NCBI GenBank assembly: GCA_023410445.1
Contig: JAEYPT010000006.1
Span: 248,001 to 312,000 of the forward strand
Length of the DNA: 64,000 bases
DNA from: Bacillota bacterium
GTDB taxonomy: Bacteria > Bacillota > Clostridia > Oscillospirales > Acutalibacteraceae
Reading direction: 5' to 3'
The notes under the pieces were generated by a model, which did no database searches, was not told the origin of the DNA, and was given only the letters and a program-made list of their open reading frames with translations. Within the stretch, counting starts at the first letter, position 1, and the number at the start of each line of letters is the position of its first letter. Of this stretch, positions 23,979-32,451 are shown one piece after another. The position numbers and the translations under genes are program-made.

Positions 23979-24446
23979 TTACTTGATAGAATTGCCTGGT
24001 CTGCTGCCTTGATATTTTAAAAACGAACTCCCATTAAGATATCCGGCGACCAGAGCCGCAAGCAAAACATAGCCAATATAGATCACCATAGAATCCAGAA
24101 ATATGGGCAGCACTGAAACGTTAGCCCCTAAGCTTCCGTGAAAGATATGAAACCAGAAAGGTTTCGGCCCATAATCAATGGGCTGATAGAACGTAATCCA
24201 GCCGCAGAAAAGGCCATACTGGTACTGATAGGGCGTGTGTTGAACCTTCTTTGACTCCTGAGGAATCAGAGTCGTAGAAATCCAGAAAATCAGTGTTAAG
24301 AGAAGATAGTGCCGAAAGGAAAATTCCTTTTTGATGATCGCAATCAGTCGGGAGCTAAACTCCGTCCACAGGTGAAATAGAAGCACAAGGATCAGAATAA
24401 AAAGGAATAAACTGAGTCCCATTCCCAGAACTTCCGGAAAATTCAC
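23979..24446 (-). CDS. Membrane protein of unknown function, long paralogue
   Basis: A 155-residue protein I do not recognise, with about three membrane helices (residues 7-27, 47-63, 113-140) and an aromatic, His-containing middle (YQYGLFCGWITFY, PFWFHIFHG). The GTG start at 24446 has GAAGGAG 7 nt upstream. The first 40 residues (FPEVL..GL.LF..I..L..LFH.WTE) match those of the short gene upstream, so the two arose by tandem duplication. Confidence 0.6.
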   Translation of the reverse strand: MNFPEVLGMGLSLFLFILILVLLFHLWTEFSSRLIAIIKKEFSFRHYLLLTLIFWISTTLIPQESKKVQHTPYQYQYGLFCGWITFYQPIDYGPKPFWFHIFHGSLGANVSVLPIFLDSMVIYIGYVLLAALVAGYLNGSSFLKYQGSRPGNSIK

Positions 24447-24468
24447 GGTAATTCTCCTTCTTTCACCC

Positions 24469-24645
24469 TCAACAGCCCGGTGCTTTCCTACGCCTTTTTA
24501 CGCACCGGCGAAGCTTCCAAAACAGGCGCTTCAGCAGATGAATCAGCCAAAAGCTGATTTCCGTCCACTCGTGAAACAGAAAAGCCAGAAACAAAATACC
24601 AATGAATAAGCCAAAGCCTGTTTTCAGAACTTCCGGAACATCCAC
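24469..24645 (-). CDS. Small membrane protein of unknown function, short paralogue
   Basis: A 58-residue protein: one membrane helix (about residues 10-26) and a strongly basic tail (KLRRCVKRRRKAPGC). It starts at GTG 24645 with GAAGGGG 7 nt upstream, the same initiation layout as the downstream paralogue. Both share PEVL, GLFI/LFLF, LFH-WTE; this one stops where the longer protein continues with two more helices. A promoter lies 44 nt upstream. Either a short isoform or a truncated copy. Confidence 0.6.
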   Translation of the reverse strand: MDVPEVLKTGFGLFIGILFLAFLFHEWTEISFWLIHLLKRLFWKLRRCVKRRRKAPGC

Positions 24646-24688
24646 GGCGATTCCCCTTCTTTCGTAATCGGCAATTCACTTTTCTTTC

Positions 24689-24717
24689 ATTCTATTCTTC
24701 CTATCACACGATGTCAA
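24689..24717 (-). promoter_or_regulatory. Promoter of the tandem membrane-protein genes
   Basis: Minus strand: perfect -35 TTGACA (24717-24712), 17-bp spacer, -10 TAGAAT (24694-24689). Confidence 0.75.
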
Positions 24718-24951
24718 TATTCCAGCGCGACGCTGGACCCAAAGCACCTATCTGGACTCTCTGACATTCCCGCAATTCTTTTGGCAATGCTCCAAGTTTG
24801 TTGGGTTTCATTGACGTTCCTAGACTTGAATGGCGCGTCAACGCTTTTGTTGTTTTTCAACCGGCATTTCTAAAAAACTATCCCGGCAAACAAGGTTGGA
24901 ATGCTTTCTCCATGCGAAATGCCGGGCCATTGAAGTGCGGGCTCGGTCCAC
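24718..24951. other. Gene-free stretch with inverted repeats
   Basis: No gene is supported. It holds a hairpin CCAGCG-CGA-CGCTGG (24722-24736) and a 10-bp inverted repeat CCGGCATTTC (24861-24870) / GAAATGCCGG (24916-24925) with a 45-nt loop. Both elements loosely resemble the hairpins after prfC near 6420-6460. No ORF or insertion sequence is recognisable. Confidence 0.4.
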
Positions 24952-24985
24952 AAAAAAACAGCTCCCCGCAAAAACGGGGAGCTGT
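24952..24985 (-). terminator. Terminator of the ribosomal-protein superoperon
   Basis: Minus strand: stem ACAGCTCCCCG/CGGGGAGCTGT followed by T7, 18 nt after the rplQ stop. Confidence 0.95.
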
Positions 24986-25003
24986 AATATTAACGGAAAA
25001 GAT

Positions 25004-25345
25004 TCAGATGAGCTCCAGAATCGCCATTTCCGCTGCGTCGCCGCGGCGGGGTCCAATCTTGCTGATCCGGGTGTAGCCGCCGTTACGGTCAGCGTACTTC
25101 GGGGCAATTTCGGAAAACAGTTTATGCACGACTTCGTCTTTGGTGACGAAACCGTAAACAAGGCGCTTGTTTGCGAGGGTATCAACCTTCGCGATGGTGA
25201 TCATTTTCTCGGCCATGGAGCGGACCTCCTTGGCGCGGGTCACCGTGGTTTCCATCTTGCCGTTTTCCAGCAGGAAGGTTACCATCGCCCTGAGCATGGC
25301 AAGTCTGTGGTCGGTGTCTCTTCCGAGCTTTCTTGTTCCGGGCAT
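25004..25345 (-). CDS. rplQ: 50S ribosomal protein L17
   Basis: A 113-residue L17 (KLGRDTDHRLAMLR, TTVTRAKEVR, GGYTRI). It is the last gene of the alpha segment, after rpoA, and a strong terminator follows. RBS AAAGGAG before ATG 25345. Confidence 0.97.
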   Translation of the reverse strand: MPGTRKLGRDTDHRLAMLRAMVTFLLENGKMETTVTRAKEVRSMAEKMITIAKVDTLANKRLVYGFVTKDEVVHKLFSEIAPKYADRNGGYTRISKIGPRRGDAAEMAILELI

Positions 25346-25381
25346 CGAAAAATCACTCCTTTACCTAAGGTTCGCAAGGGA

Positions 25382-26335
25382 CTATTCGTCTTCCTTGCGC
25401 AGATTAAAACCGAGAGAAGCCATCTTCCAGACGACCTCCTCGAGAGATTTGCGTCCGAGGTTGCGAACCTTCATCATATCCTCTTCGGATTTGTTGATGA
25501 TATCGCCCACCGTATTGATTCCGGCGCGTTTCAGGCAGTTGAAGGAACGGACGGAAAGGTCCAGCTCCTCAATTGTCATTTCGAGCACCTTTTCTTTGCC
25601 CTTGTCGTCCTTTTCCACCATGATCTCGGTGCTGCTGCCCTTGTCGGACAGGTCCACGAAAAGATTCAGGTGTTCTGTCAGGACCTTCGCGGCAAGGGAA
25701 ACCGCTTCCTGTGCGCCGATGACACCGTTCGTCCAGACTTCCAGCGTCAGCTTGTCAAAGTCGATGCTCTGGCCGACGCGGGTCGGCTCCACATTGTAAT
25801 TCACCTTGTAAACCGGAGTGTAAATGGAATCAACGGGCAGAACGCCGATGATGCTGGCGCTCATATTCTGCTTGTTCCGCTCGGCCGATACGTAGCCGCG
25901 GCCCTTGTCCAGGGTCAGCTCCATATACAGCTTCGCACCGTCGCCCAACGTTGCGATGTGCATCTCCGGATTCAGGATCTCCACCTCGCTGTCACACTTG
26001 ATGGAATCGGCCGTGACGTCGCACGGGCCTTCGGCGCAGATTTCAACCGTTTTAGGGCCGTCGCAATGCAGTTTCGCCGTCAATCCTTTAATGTTCAGGA
26101 TGATCTCGGTGACATCCTCTTTGACTCCGGGTACAGTGGAAAACTCGTGGAGTACGCCGTCAATTTTAATCGAAGTGACCGCGGCTCCCTGAAGCGAAGA
26201 CAGAAGCACACGCCTGAGGCTGTTCCCCAGAGTGGTGCCGAAGCCGCGCTCCAGCGGTTCCACAACAAACTTGCCATAAGTTCCGTCATTTGACAGAACA
26301 CTTGTGTCGATTTTTGGCTTCTCAAACTCGATCAT
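25382..26335 (-). CDS. rpoA: RNA polymerase alpha subunit
   Basis: A 317-residue alpha subunit. The N-terminal assembly domain (LERGFGTTLGNSLRRVLLSS) dimerises and holds beta and beta'; the C-terminal domain from about residue 245 (LDLSVRSFNCLKRAGINTVGDI, RNLGRKSLEEV) contacts UP elements and activators. Standard place between rpsD and rplQ. Confidence 0.97.
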   Translation of the reverse strand: MIEFEKPKIDTSVLSNDGTYGKFVVEPLERGFGTTLGNSLRRVLLSSLQGAAVTSIKIDGVLHEFSTVPGVKEDVTEIILNIKGLTAKLHCDGPKTVEICAEGPCDVTADSIKCDSEVEILNPEMHIATLGDGAKLYMELTLDKGRGYVSAERNKQNMSASIIGVLPVDSIYTPVYKVNYNVEPTRVGQSIDFDKLTLEVWTNGVIGAQEAVSLAAKVLTEHLNLFVDLSDKGSSTEIMVEKDDKGKEKVLEMTIEELDLSVRSFNCLKRAGINTVGDIINKSEEDMMKVRNLGRKSLEEVVWKMASLGFNLRKEDE

Positions 26336-26409
26336 TAGCGACCCTCCTTGACATATAGCGGATGAATTTATCTGCCATGATGCACGCCCAGGCTGTCAGC
26401 CGGAGTGCA

Positions 26410-27036
26410 TTACTTGGAGTACAACTCAACGATGAGAGTTTCGTCAACCGCAAGGTCAATTTCGTCGCGCTTCGGCAGGGCGATGATTTTGCCCTCCAGG
26501 GTTTCACGGTTTTCGTCAAGCCACTTCGGAACCGGACGGGAAGCGTTCGTTTCCACAGCCGCCTTGATTTTTTCGCTCTTGCGGCTGCTGTCCTTGATGG
26601 AAATCACGTCGCCGGCCTTCAACAGGCAGGAAGGAATGTCCACGCGGCTGCCGTTTACGGTAATATGGCCGTGAACGACGAACTGACGGGCCTCAGCGCG
26701 GGAATTCGCCCACGCAAGGCGGTAAACGACGTTATCGAGACGGCTTTCCAGGCAGGTAAGGAGCTCGTCGCCGGTCTTACCCTCTTTTTTGGTGGCCATT
26801 TCGTAATATTTACGGAACTGGGATTCCAAAACGCCGTAGAAACGCTTTGTCATCTGCTTCGCGCGAAGCTGCAGGCCGTATTCCGAGGTCTTCTTGCGGC
26901 CCTGACCATGCTGGCCAGGCGCATAAGCCCGACGGGTTACAGCGCAGTGCTCCGAGTAGCAGCGCTCGCCTTTAAGGAACAGTTTCTGGCCCTCGCGGCG
27001 GCACAGCTTGCACACGGATTCTGTATATCTTGCCAT
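26410..27036 (-). CDS. rpsD: 30S ribosomal protein S4 (zinc form)
   Basis: A 208-residue S4 with the S4 RNA-binding fold (LDNVVYRLAWANSRAEARQ). The N-terminus keeps the Cys pair CKLCRREG and a second Cys set (ERCYSEHC), the zinc-binding C+ version. S4 starts 30S assembly and often represses its own operon. Confidence 0.97.
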   Translation of the reverse strand: MARYTESVCKLCRREGQKLFLKGERCYSEHCAVTRRAYAPGQHGQGRKKTSEYGLQLRAKQMTKRFYGVLESQFRKYYEMATKKEGKTGDELLTCLESRLDNVVYRLAWANSRAEARQFVVHGHITVNGSRVDIPSCLLKAGDVISIKDSSRKSEKIKAAVETNASRPVPKWLDENRETLEGKIIALPKRDEIDLAVDETLIVELYSK

Positions 27037-27069
27037 CTTTTGGTTACACCTCCTAATTATCGGTTCAAA

Positions 27070-27483
27070 CTATACGCGTCTTCTCTTCGGAGGACGGCAC
27101 CCGTTGTGGGGGATCGGCGTTACGTCCTTGATCATGCTGACTTCGAGGCCGGCACCCTGCAGTGCGCGGATCGCAGCTTCGCGTCCGGAACCGGGGCCCT
27201 TTACGTAAACCTCAACCGACTTCATGCCGTGCTCCATCGCAGCCTTCGCGGCGGTTTCCGCTGCGGTCTGAGCGGCGAACGGAGTGGACTTTCTGGAACC
27301 ACGGAAGCCCAGCTCACCGGAGCTTGCCCAAGAAACGGCGTTGCCCTGAACATCGGTGATGGTCACAATGGTATTATTGAATGTGGACTGAATATGGGCC
27401 GAACCGCGGTCAATGTTTTTCCGCTCACGGCGTTTGCGCGTCGATGTGGCCTTTTTTGCACCGGTTGTTTTTTGTGCTGCCAT
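27070..27483 (-). CDS. rpsK: 30S ribosomal protein S11
   Basis: A 137-residue S11 (AHIQSTFNNTIVTITD, GFRGSRKSTPFAAQ) with the basic C-terminus PHNGCRPPKRRRV. Eighteen nt after rpsM. Confidence 0.97.
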   Translation of the reverse strand: MAAQKTTGAKKATSTRKRRERKNIDRGSAHIQSTFNNTIVTITDVQGNAVSWASSGELGFRGSRKSTPFAAQTAAETAAKAAMEHGMKSVEVYVKGPGSGREAAIRALQGAGLEVSMIKDVTPIPHNGCRPPKRRRV

Positions 27484-27501
27484 TTTTCAAACCCCTCTCA
27501 G

Positions 27502-27870
27502 TTACTTCTTCTTGTTGGCCATGGTCTTTCTCGGCCCTTTGCGTGTGCGCGCGTTCGTCTTCGTGCGCTGGCCCCTTACCGGCAGGCCCTTACGATGGCG
27601 GATGCCGCGGTAGCAGCCAATTTCAACGAGCCGCTTAATGTCGAATGCCACGTCACGGCGAAGGTCGCCTTCCACGCGGTAGTTATGGCCAATATAATCT
27701 CTGAGCTTCGATGCGTCATCTTCCGTCAGGTCTCTTACCCGAATATCCGCATCAACGCCGGTTGCGGCGCAGATCTGCTCGGCGGTTTTACGGCCGATGC
27801 CGAATATATAAGTAAGAGCAATCTCGATGCGCTTATCTCTTGGCAGATCAATCCCTGCTATACGCGCCAT
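27502..27870 (-). CDS. rpsM: 30S ribosomal protein S13
   Basis: A 122-residue S13 of the 30S head (MARIAGIDLPRDKR, YRGIRHRKGLPVRGQRTKTNART). It follows rpmJ as in most Firmicutes. Confidence 0.97.
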   Translation of the reverse strand: MARIAGIDLPRDKRIEIALTYIFGIGRKTAEQICAATGVDADIRVRDLTEDDASKLRDYIGHNYRVEGDLRRDVAFDIKRLVEIGCYRGIRHRKGLPVRGQRTKTNARTRKGPRKTMANKKK

Positions 27871-27903
27871 ACTGGTTGCACCTCCATGTTTTTATCCGCG
27901 CCA

Positions 27904-28017
27904 TTAGCCCTGGCGCTGTTTATGCTTCGGGTTTTCACAGATCACCATGACCTTGCCCTTGCGCTTTATAATTTTGCACTTTTCGCACATTTTCTTTACA
28001 GAAGGTCTGACTTTCAT
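27904..28017 (-). CDS. rpmJ: 50S ribosomal protein L36 (zinc form)
   Basis: A 37-residue protein read directly from the minus strand: MKVRPSVKKMCEKC at the start and CENPKHKQRQG at the end. Cys11, Cys14, Cys27 and His32 form the zinc site of the C+ version. RBS GGAGGG before ATG 28017. It lies between infA and rpsM as expected. Confidence 0.96.
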   Translation of the reverse strand: MKVRPSVKKMCEKCKIIKRKGKVMVICENPKHKQRQG

Positions 28018-28045
28018 AAGAATGCCCTCCTTGCAGGTTACTCTT

Positions 28046-28264
28046 TTATTTCGAGCGCCATGTAATGCGTCCGCGCGTCAGGTCATAGGGCGAAAGCTCA
28101 ATTGTGACCTTGTCCCCCGGCAGAATACGGATAAAGTTCATCCGAAGCTTGCCGGAAATATGCGCGAGTATCATATGATGATTGGGAAGCTCCACCGTGA
28201 ACATGGCGTTCGGCAGGGCTTCAGTTACGATGCCTTCGGTTTCAATTACGTCCTGTTTCGACAT
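28046..28264 (-). CDS. infA: Translation initiation factor IF-1
   Basis: A 72-residue S1/OB-fold factor (IETEGIVTEALPNAMF, ILAHISGKLRMNFIRILPGDKV) that blocks the A site in initiation. ATG 28264 has GAGGAGG upstream; it overlaps the end of the KOW-protein gene by 19 nt. Confidence 0.97.
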   Translation of the reverse strand: MSKQDVIETEGIVTEALPNAMFTVELPNHHMILAHISGKLRMNFIRILPGDKVTIELSPYDLTRGRITWRSK

Positions 28265-28530
28265 ACATTAGCCTCCTCTTGTGGAAAGCGGCCCCCTGAA
28301 AAATCGGCGAGGGCGCGGCGTATTTCACGGTTACTCCGCATAGAGCCTTCCGGCAGAACCGTTGCGGTCGCTGAAAGGTGCCTGCGGTTCTTCCTTTTCG
28401 GATGTTCCAGACTCCGCCGCCTGCCGTCGCAGATGACGGCGCTTTCGGCGCCGGCTTCCAGCACTGTGAAAAAGCCGCCTTTGTCCCGGCCGGCAGCGGA
28501 CTTCACCACCAATCCTCTGACGAAATCCAT
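28246..28530 (-). CDS. KOW-domain RNA-binding protein (L14e-like)
   Basis: A 94-residue protein with an N-terminal KOW motif (RGLVVKSAAGRDKGGFFTVL) and a basic middle (GRRRSLEHPKRKNRRH), as in eukaryote-like L14e/L27e proteins. Such genes lie between map and infA in many Clostridia; they probably bind RNA or the ribosome, with no proven role. The C-terminal 30 residues are poorly conserved in character and overlap infA. Confidence 0.85.
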   Translation of the reverse strand: MDFVRGLVVKSAAGRDKGGFFTVLEAGAESAVICDGRRRSLEHPKRKNRRHLSATATVLPEGSMRSNREIRRALADFSGGRFPQEEANVCRNRT

Positions 28531-28542
28531 CGTCTTCCTCCT

Positions 28543-29295
28543 TTAATCCGCGACCGTCAGAATGACAGGCCCGTCGGAGGTGATTGCGATGGAATTTTCA
28601 AAATGGGCGGAGAGCTTGCCGTCCACTGTGACGGTCGTCCAACCGTCGCCGAGAACGTTAACTTCCTTCCGGCCCTGATTGATCATCGGCTCAATGGCAA
28701 TGGTCATGCCCGGCAACAGGCGCACGCCCCTTCCGGGCGTGCCGTAATTGGGAACACTTGGGTCTTCATGCATCTTCGCGCCTACTCCGTGGCCGACAAA
28801 ATCCCGTACCACCGAGTAACCGCGAGTTTCAGCATACCTCTGTATGGCGCTGCCGACGTCTCCGAGTCTCGCGCCGGCCTGCGCCGCGTGAATGCCCTCA
28901 AAAAGGGATTCGCGGGTCGTGTCCAGCAGGCGCTGCGCCTCAGGGCTGATCTTCCCACAGGGGAAGGTCCACGCGTTGTCGCCCACAAAACCTTCGTAGG
29001 TGGCGCCAACGTCGATACTGACGATGTCGCCCTCCTTCAGGATCTGATGTTTGCTTGGTATGCCATGGATAACGACATGATTAACGGAAATACATGCGTC
29101 GGCAGGATAGCCGCCGTACCCCAGAAACGTGGGCTTAGCGCCCGCGGCGAGGATGTAGCGGCGCATAACCTGGTTAAGTTCCCATGTGGAAACACCGGGC
29201 TGCACCGCCTCTCCACCGACCTTGAGGGCATTGGCGGCCACACGGCCCGCCTCACGCATGATTTTAAGCTCGCGTGCAGTTTTCAGAACAATCAT
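28543..29295 (-). CDS. map: Methionine aminopeptidase, type I
   Basis: A 250-residue metallo-enzyme removing the initiator Met from nascent proteins. Metal ligands are seen in SIDVGATYEGFVGDNA, GHGVGAKMHEDP and IAIEPMINQG. Starts 3 nt after adk; no N-terminal SH3/zinc extension. Confidence 0.96.
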   Translation of the reverse strand: MIVLKTARELKIMREAGRVAANALKVGGEAVQPGVSTWELNQVMRRYILAAGAKPTFLGYGGYPADACISVNHVVIHGIPSKHQILKEGDIVSIDVGATYEGFVGDNAWTFPCGKISPEAQRLLDTTRESLFEGIHAAQAGARLGDVGSAIQRYAETRGYSVVRDFVGHGVGAKMHEDPSVPNYGTPGRGVRLLPGMTIAIEPMINQGRKEVNVLGDGWTTVTVDGKLSAHFENSIAITSDGPVILTVAD

Positions 29296-29298
29296 TGA

Positions 29299-29931
29299 TT
29301 ATGCCTCGATCGCTTTAAATATTAAACGGTCGGTCTCCGCATAATCTTCCTGACCTTCCACCACGCGCAGTTTCCCCAGTTTGTCATAGTAGTCCTTCAG
29401 GGGTTCCGTCTGCTCATGATACACCTGCAGCCGTGCTTTCACGGTCTCAGGCGCGTCATCCTTACGCTGAATCAGGGTGCCTCCGCAGATATCGCAGACC
29501 CCTTCCGCCTTCGGCAGTTTGTCGAACACGTTGTAGGGGGCTCCGCACTTTTCGCAGACACGGCGTCCGGACAGGCGACGCACAATCGTATCTTCCGGCA
29601 CATAGATGTCGATAACGAGATCGATGTTGACGCCCATTTTGCCCAGAGCCTCGGCCTGAGGGATCGTGCGCGGAAAACCGTCGAGAATAAAGCCATTCTT
29701 GCAGTCTTCATTCGCGAGGCGCTCCCGGATAATGCCGATGACGACATCGTCCGGAACCAGCTTACCCGTTTCGGTATAAGCCTTTGCGCGCAGACCCATC
29801 TCAGTGCCGCTTTTCAGCGCTTCCCGGATAATGTTTCCGGTTGAAATGGTTGGAATCTGGTATTTTTGCGAAACAACCTCAGCATGAGTGCCTTTGCCGG
29901 CACCCGGGGCGCCCAGAAAAATGAGATTCAT
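29299..29931 (-). CDS. adk: Adenylate kinase (zinc-lid form)
   Basis: A 210-residue enzyme balancing ATP, AMP and ADP. P-loop FLGAPGAGKGTHAE at the N-terminus, RLSGRRVCEKCGAPYN and CDICGG forming the four-Cys zinc lid of Gram-positive long forms. ATG 29931 has AAAAGGAG upstream; longer starts are rejected. Confidence 0.97.
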   Translation of the reverse strand: MNLIFLGAPGAGKGTHAEVVSQKYQIPTISTGNIIREALKSGTEMGLRAKAYTETGKLVPDDVVIGIIRERLANEDCKNGFILDGFPRTIPQAEALGKMGVNIDLVIDIYVPEDTIVRRLSGRRVCEKCGAPYNVFDKLPKAEGVCDICGGTLIQRKDDAPETVKARLQVYHEQTEPLKDYYDKLGKLRVVEGQEDYAETDRLIFKAIEA

Positions 29932-29947
29932 AATTACAGCACTCCTT

Positions 29948-31279
29948 TTAATCAAGGAACCCCTTGTAATGACGCATCATCATCTGGGATTCAAGCTGTT
30001 TCACCGTTTCCAGCGCGACGCCGACCAAAATCAGGATGGACGTGCCGCCCATGGAAAGGTTATGCATTCCGGTCGCAGAACCGAAGATAATCGGAACCAA
30101 GGCGATAAATGCCAAGAACAGCGAACCGATAAACGTGAGCTTAGAAAGCAGCTTCGCAATATAGTCGGAAGTGGGTTTTCCGGGCCGAATCCCGGGGATC
30201 GTACCGTTGCTTTGACGAAGATTATTGGCCATCTCCACCGGATTATACTGAATCGTCATGTAGAAGAAGGAAAATCCGATGATCAGTACAAAATAGAAGA
30301 TGGAATAGAGCAAACCGGTCGTTGAGAAAGCATCAAAGAAGCTTTTCCAGAAACCGTTTACCTGATTGCCCAGGAAGAGCTGAATGGTGCTCGGGATAAT
30401 CAGGATGGAGCTTGCGAAGATGATCGGCATAACACCGGACATTCCGACCTTAATCGGAATATGGCTGTTCTGCCCGCCGTAAACCTTCCTGCCCACAACG
30501 CGCTTTGCGTATTGGACCGGAATGCGGCGCTCGGCGTCATACATGAATATAATAACACCGATAATGATGAGGAAGATGACGAAAAACAGCGGTACCAGGA
30601 AATAATACTGGCCGTAGCTGGTAGGATCCTGATTCGCTGCGTTCCAGAACGTGCCCAGTGTGTTGAGCGTGTGCGGCAACCGAGCAACGATGCCGGCAAA
30701 CAGCAGGATGGAAATCCCGTTGCCGATACCCTTCTGGTTGATCTGCTCGCCCAGCCACATCATCAGAGATGCGCCGGCCGTGAAGGTCAGGATAATAACG
30801 AAAGCCGAGAAAACCGCGGCTCCGCCCTTCGTGTACTTCGCGATCGGAGTGCCCTGATAGGCGCTGTTGCGCAGATAGAAATAGTATGCGGTGCCCTGAA
30901 TCAGTGCCAGAGCCACAGCGACGTAACGGGTGATGGCGCCGATCTTCCGGCGGCCTTCCTCCCCTTCCTTCGCAAGGCGCTCCAGCGCCGGAATTGCGAT
31001 GGTCAGAAGCTGAATGACAATGGAGCTGTTAATATACGGCGTCACGCTCATTGCGAACAGCGTTGCGTTCGCAAAGGCGCCGCCGGACATCATATCCAGG
31101 TATCCCAGAGCGGTTCCCGTTGTGCCCACCTGGCCCATAAGGCCCTTAAGCGCAGCGGTATTCAGGAACGGAACCGGAACGGCCGCGCCGATCCGGAAAA
31201 CAATGATGATAAACAGAGTGAAGAGGATCTTGTTGCGGAGGTCAGGAATGCTCCACGCGTTTTTGAGAGTTTTGAACAT
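29948..31279 (-). CDS. secY: Preprotein translocase subunit SecY
   Basis: A 443-residue channel protein with ten membrane helices. Recognised by FRIGAAVPVPFLN, the TM2 plug region (GGAFANATLFAMSVTPYINSS, shortened), GSLFLAFIALVP and the C-terminal GGTSILILVGVALETVKQLESQ. It lies between rplO and adk as in other Firmicutes. Confidence 0.97.
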   Translation of the reverse strand: MFKTLKNAWSIPDLRNKILFTLFIIIVFRIGAAVPVPFLNTAALKGLMGQVGTTGTALGYLDMMSGGAFANATLFAMSVTPYINSSIVIQLLTIAIPALERLAKEGEEGRRKIGAITRYVAVALALIQGTAYYFYLRNSAYQGTPIAKYTKGGAAVFSAFVIILTFTAGASLMMWLGEQINQKGIGNGISILLFAGIVARLPHTLNTLGTFWNAANQDPTSYGQYYFLVPLFFVIFLIIIGVIIFMYDAERRIPVQYAKRVVGRKVYGGQNSHIPIKVGMSGVMPIIFASSILIIPSTIQLFLGNQVNGFWKSFFDAFSTTGLLYSIFYFVLIIGFSFFYMTIQYNPVEMANNLRQSNGTIPGIRPGKPTSDYIAKLLSKLTFIGSLFLAFIALVPIIFGSATGMHNLSMGGTSILILVGVALETVKQLESQMMMRHYKGFLD

Positions 31280-31280
31280 C

Positions 31281-31721
31281 TCAAATCACCTCGGCCTTCC
31301 CGCCGGCAGCCTCGATCTTCTGCTTGGCGGAATCGGAAAACGCTGCAACTTTCACATTCAGCTTCTTGGTCAGCTTGCCGTTGCCCAGGATTTTCACCCC
31401 GTCGCAGCAAACCTTCACAAGACCCGCGTCCAACAGAGCCTGTGTGTCCACGGAAGCACCGTCCTCAAACTTCTCCAGCGCTCCAACGTTCACGGCCGCA
31501 ATCGATTTGGCGAATTTATTAACAAATCCCCTTTTCGGAATACGACGCTGCAAAGGCATCTGGCCGCCTTCGAAACCGGGCCGCATGCCGCTGCCCGAAC
31601 GAGCTTTCTGCCCTTTGTGGCCCTTGCCCGCGGTTTTACCCTGGCCGGAGCCGATCCCTCTGCCGATACGCTTCGGTGCCTTTCTGGAACCGGGAACCGA
31701 CGTCAGTTCGTTTAACTTCAT
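31281..31721 (-). CDS. rplO: 50S ribosomal protein L15
   Basis: A 146-residue L15 with the Gly/Arg/Lys-rich N-terminal arm (RIGRGIGSGQGKTAGKGHKG) and a globular C-terminus. One nt separates it from secY. Confidence 0.97.
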   Translation of the reverse strand: MKLNELTSVPGSRKAPKRIGRGIGSGQGKTAGKGHKGQKARSGSGMRPGFEGGQMPLQRRIPKRGFVNKFAKSIAAVNVGALEKFEDGASVDTQALLDAGLVKVCCDGVKILGNGKLTKKLNVKVAAFSDSAKQKIEAAGGKAEVI

Positions 31722-31739
31722 TTACTCGCACCTCCTTGC

Positions 31740-31919
31740 TTACGCATTGCTTACTTCTATGAGGTGGATAATCTTGGCCACCTTGCCTTTGGTCTGCACG
31801 TTGTCGGGTTGTACCGACGAATCGCCTATTTTGGTAAGACCAAGAGCCTGGGCGGTTGCAATCTGGTCTTTTTTGCTGCCGATCAGACTTTTAACCAACG
31901 TAACCTTCAGCTGTGCCAT
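31740..31919 (-). CDS. rpmD: 50S ribosomal protein L30
   Basis: A 59-residue L30 (LKVTLVKSLIGSKKDQIATAQ, shortened; KVAKIIHLIEV). ATG 31919 after GGGGG is the only start giving the family length. Confidence 0.96.
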   Translation of the reverse strand: MAQLKVTLVKSLIGSKKDQIATAQALGLTKIGDSSVQPDNVQTKGKVAKIIHLIEVSNA

Positions 31920-31932
31920 ATTGCTGCCCCCC

Positions 31933-32433
31933 TTATGCAAAAATCTCTTTAACGGATTTACCGCGCGTCTTTGCGACCTGCTGTGCGTCGCGGAGCTTGG
32001 AAACGCCGTCCATCGTTGCGCGCACAACGTTGCACGGATTGTTGGACCGAAGAGCCTTGGTGCGGATGTCGCGGATTCCCGCTGCTTCCACAACCGCACG
32101 GACCGGGCCGCCGGCAATAACGCCGGTACCGGGTGCGGCGGGCTTCAGAAGAACGCGGCCCGCGCCGTAAGCGCCGATGATCTCATGCGGGATGGTGGTG
32201 CCGCGGAGCGCAACCTTTACGAGGTTTTTCTTCGCGTCTTCGATCCCCTTGCGGATAGCGTCCGGAACTTCGCCGGCCTTGCCGATACCGAAGCCCACGG
32301 TGCCGTTGCCGTCGCCGACGACTACGAGCGCCGCGAATTTAAAAATGCGGCCGCCTTTTACCGTTTTGGACACGCGGTTAATGGCAACCACATGTTCTTT
32401 CAGTTCCATGGATGATGCGTCAATTCTAGCCAA
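31933..32433 (-). CDS. rpsE: 30S ribosomal protein S5
   Basis: A 166-residue S5 of the decoding-fidelity region (VVAINRVSKTVKGGR, GFGIGKAGEVPDAIRKG, GIRDIRTKALRSNNP). Confidence 0.97.
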   Translation of the reverse strand: MARIDASSMELKEHVVAINRVSKTVKGGRIFKFAALVVVGDGNGTVGFGIGKAGEVPDAIRKGIEDAKKNLVKVALRGTTIPHEIIGAYGAGRVLLKPAAPGTGVIAGGPVRAVVEAAGIRDIRTKALRSNNPCNVVRATMDGVSKLRDAQQVAKTRGKSVKEIFA

Positions 32434-32451
32434 AAGTTTTCCTCCTCCTTA

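Noticed and set aside
24488..24679. A 63-codon minus-strand frame rich in Arg and Gly
   Set aside because: Out of frame with the paralogous membrane-protein sequence that starts at GTG 24645, which has the RBS and similarity to its neighbour.
26362..28065. Open frame of over 560 codons on the plus strand
   Set aside because: It runs antisense through rpoA, rpsD, rpsK, rpsM and rpmJ; the translation has no family features and is a product of GC-biased third positions.
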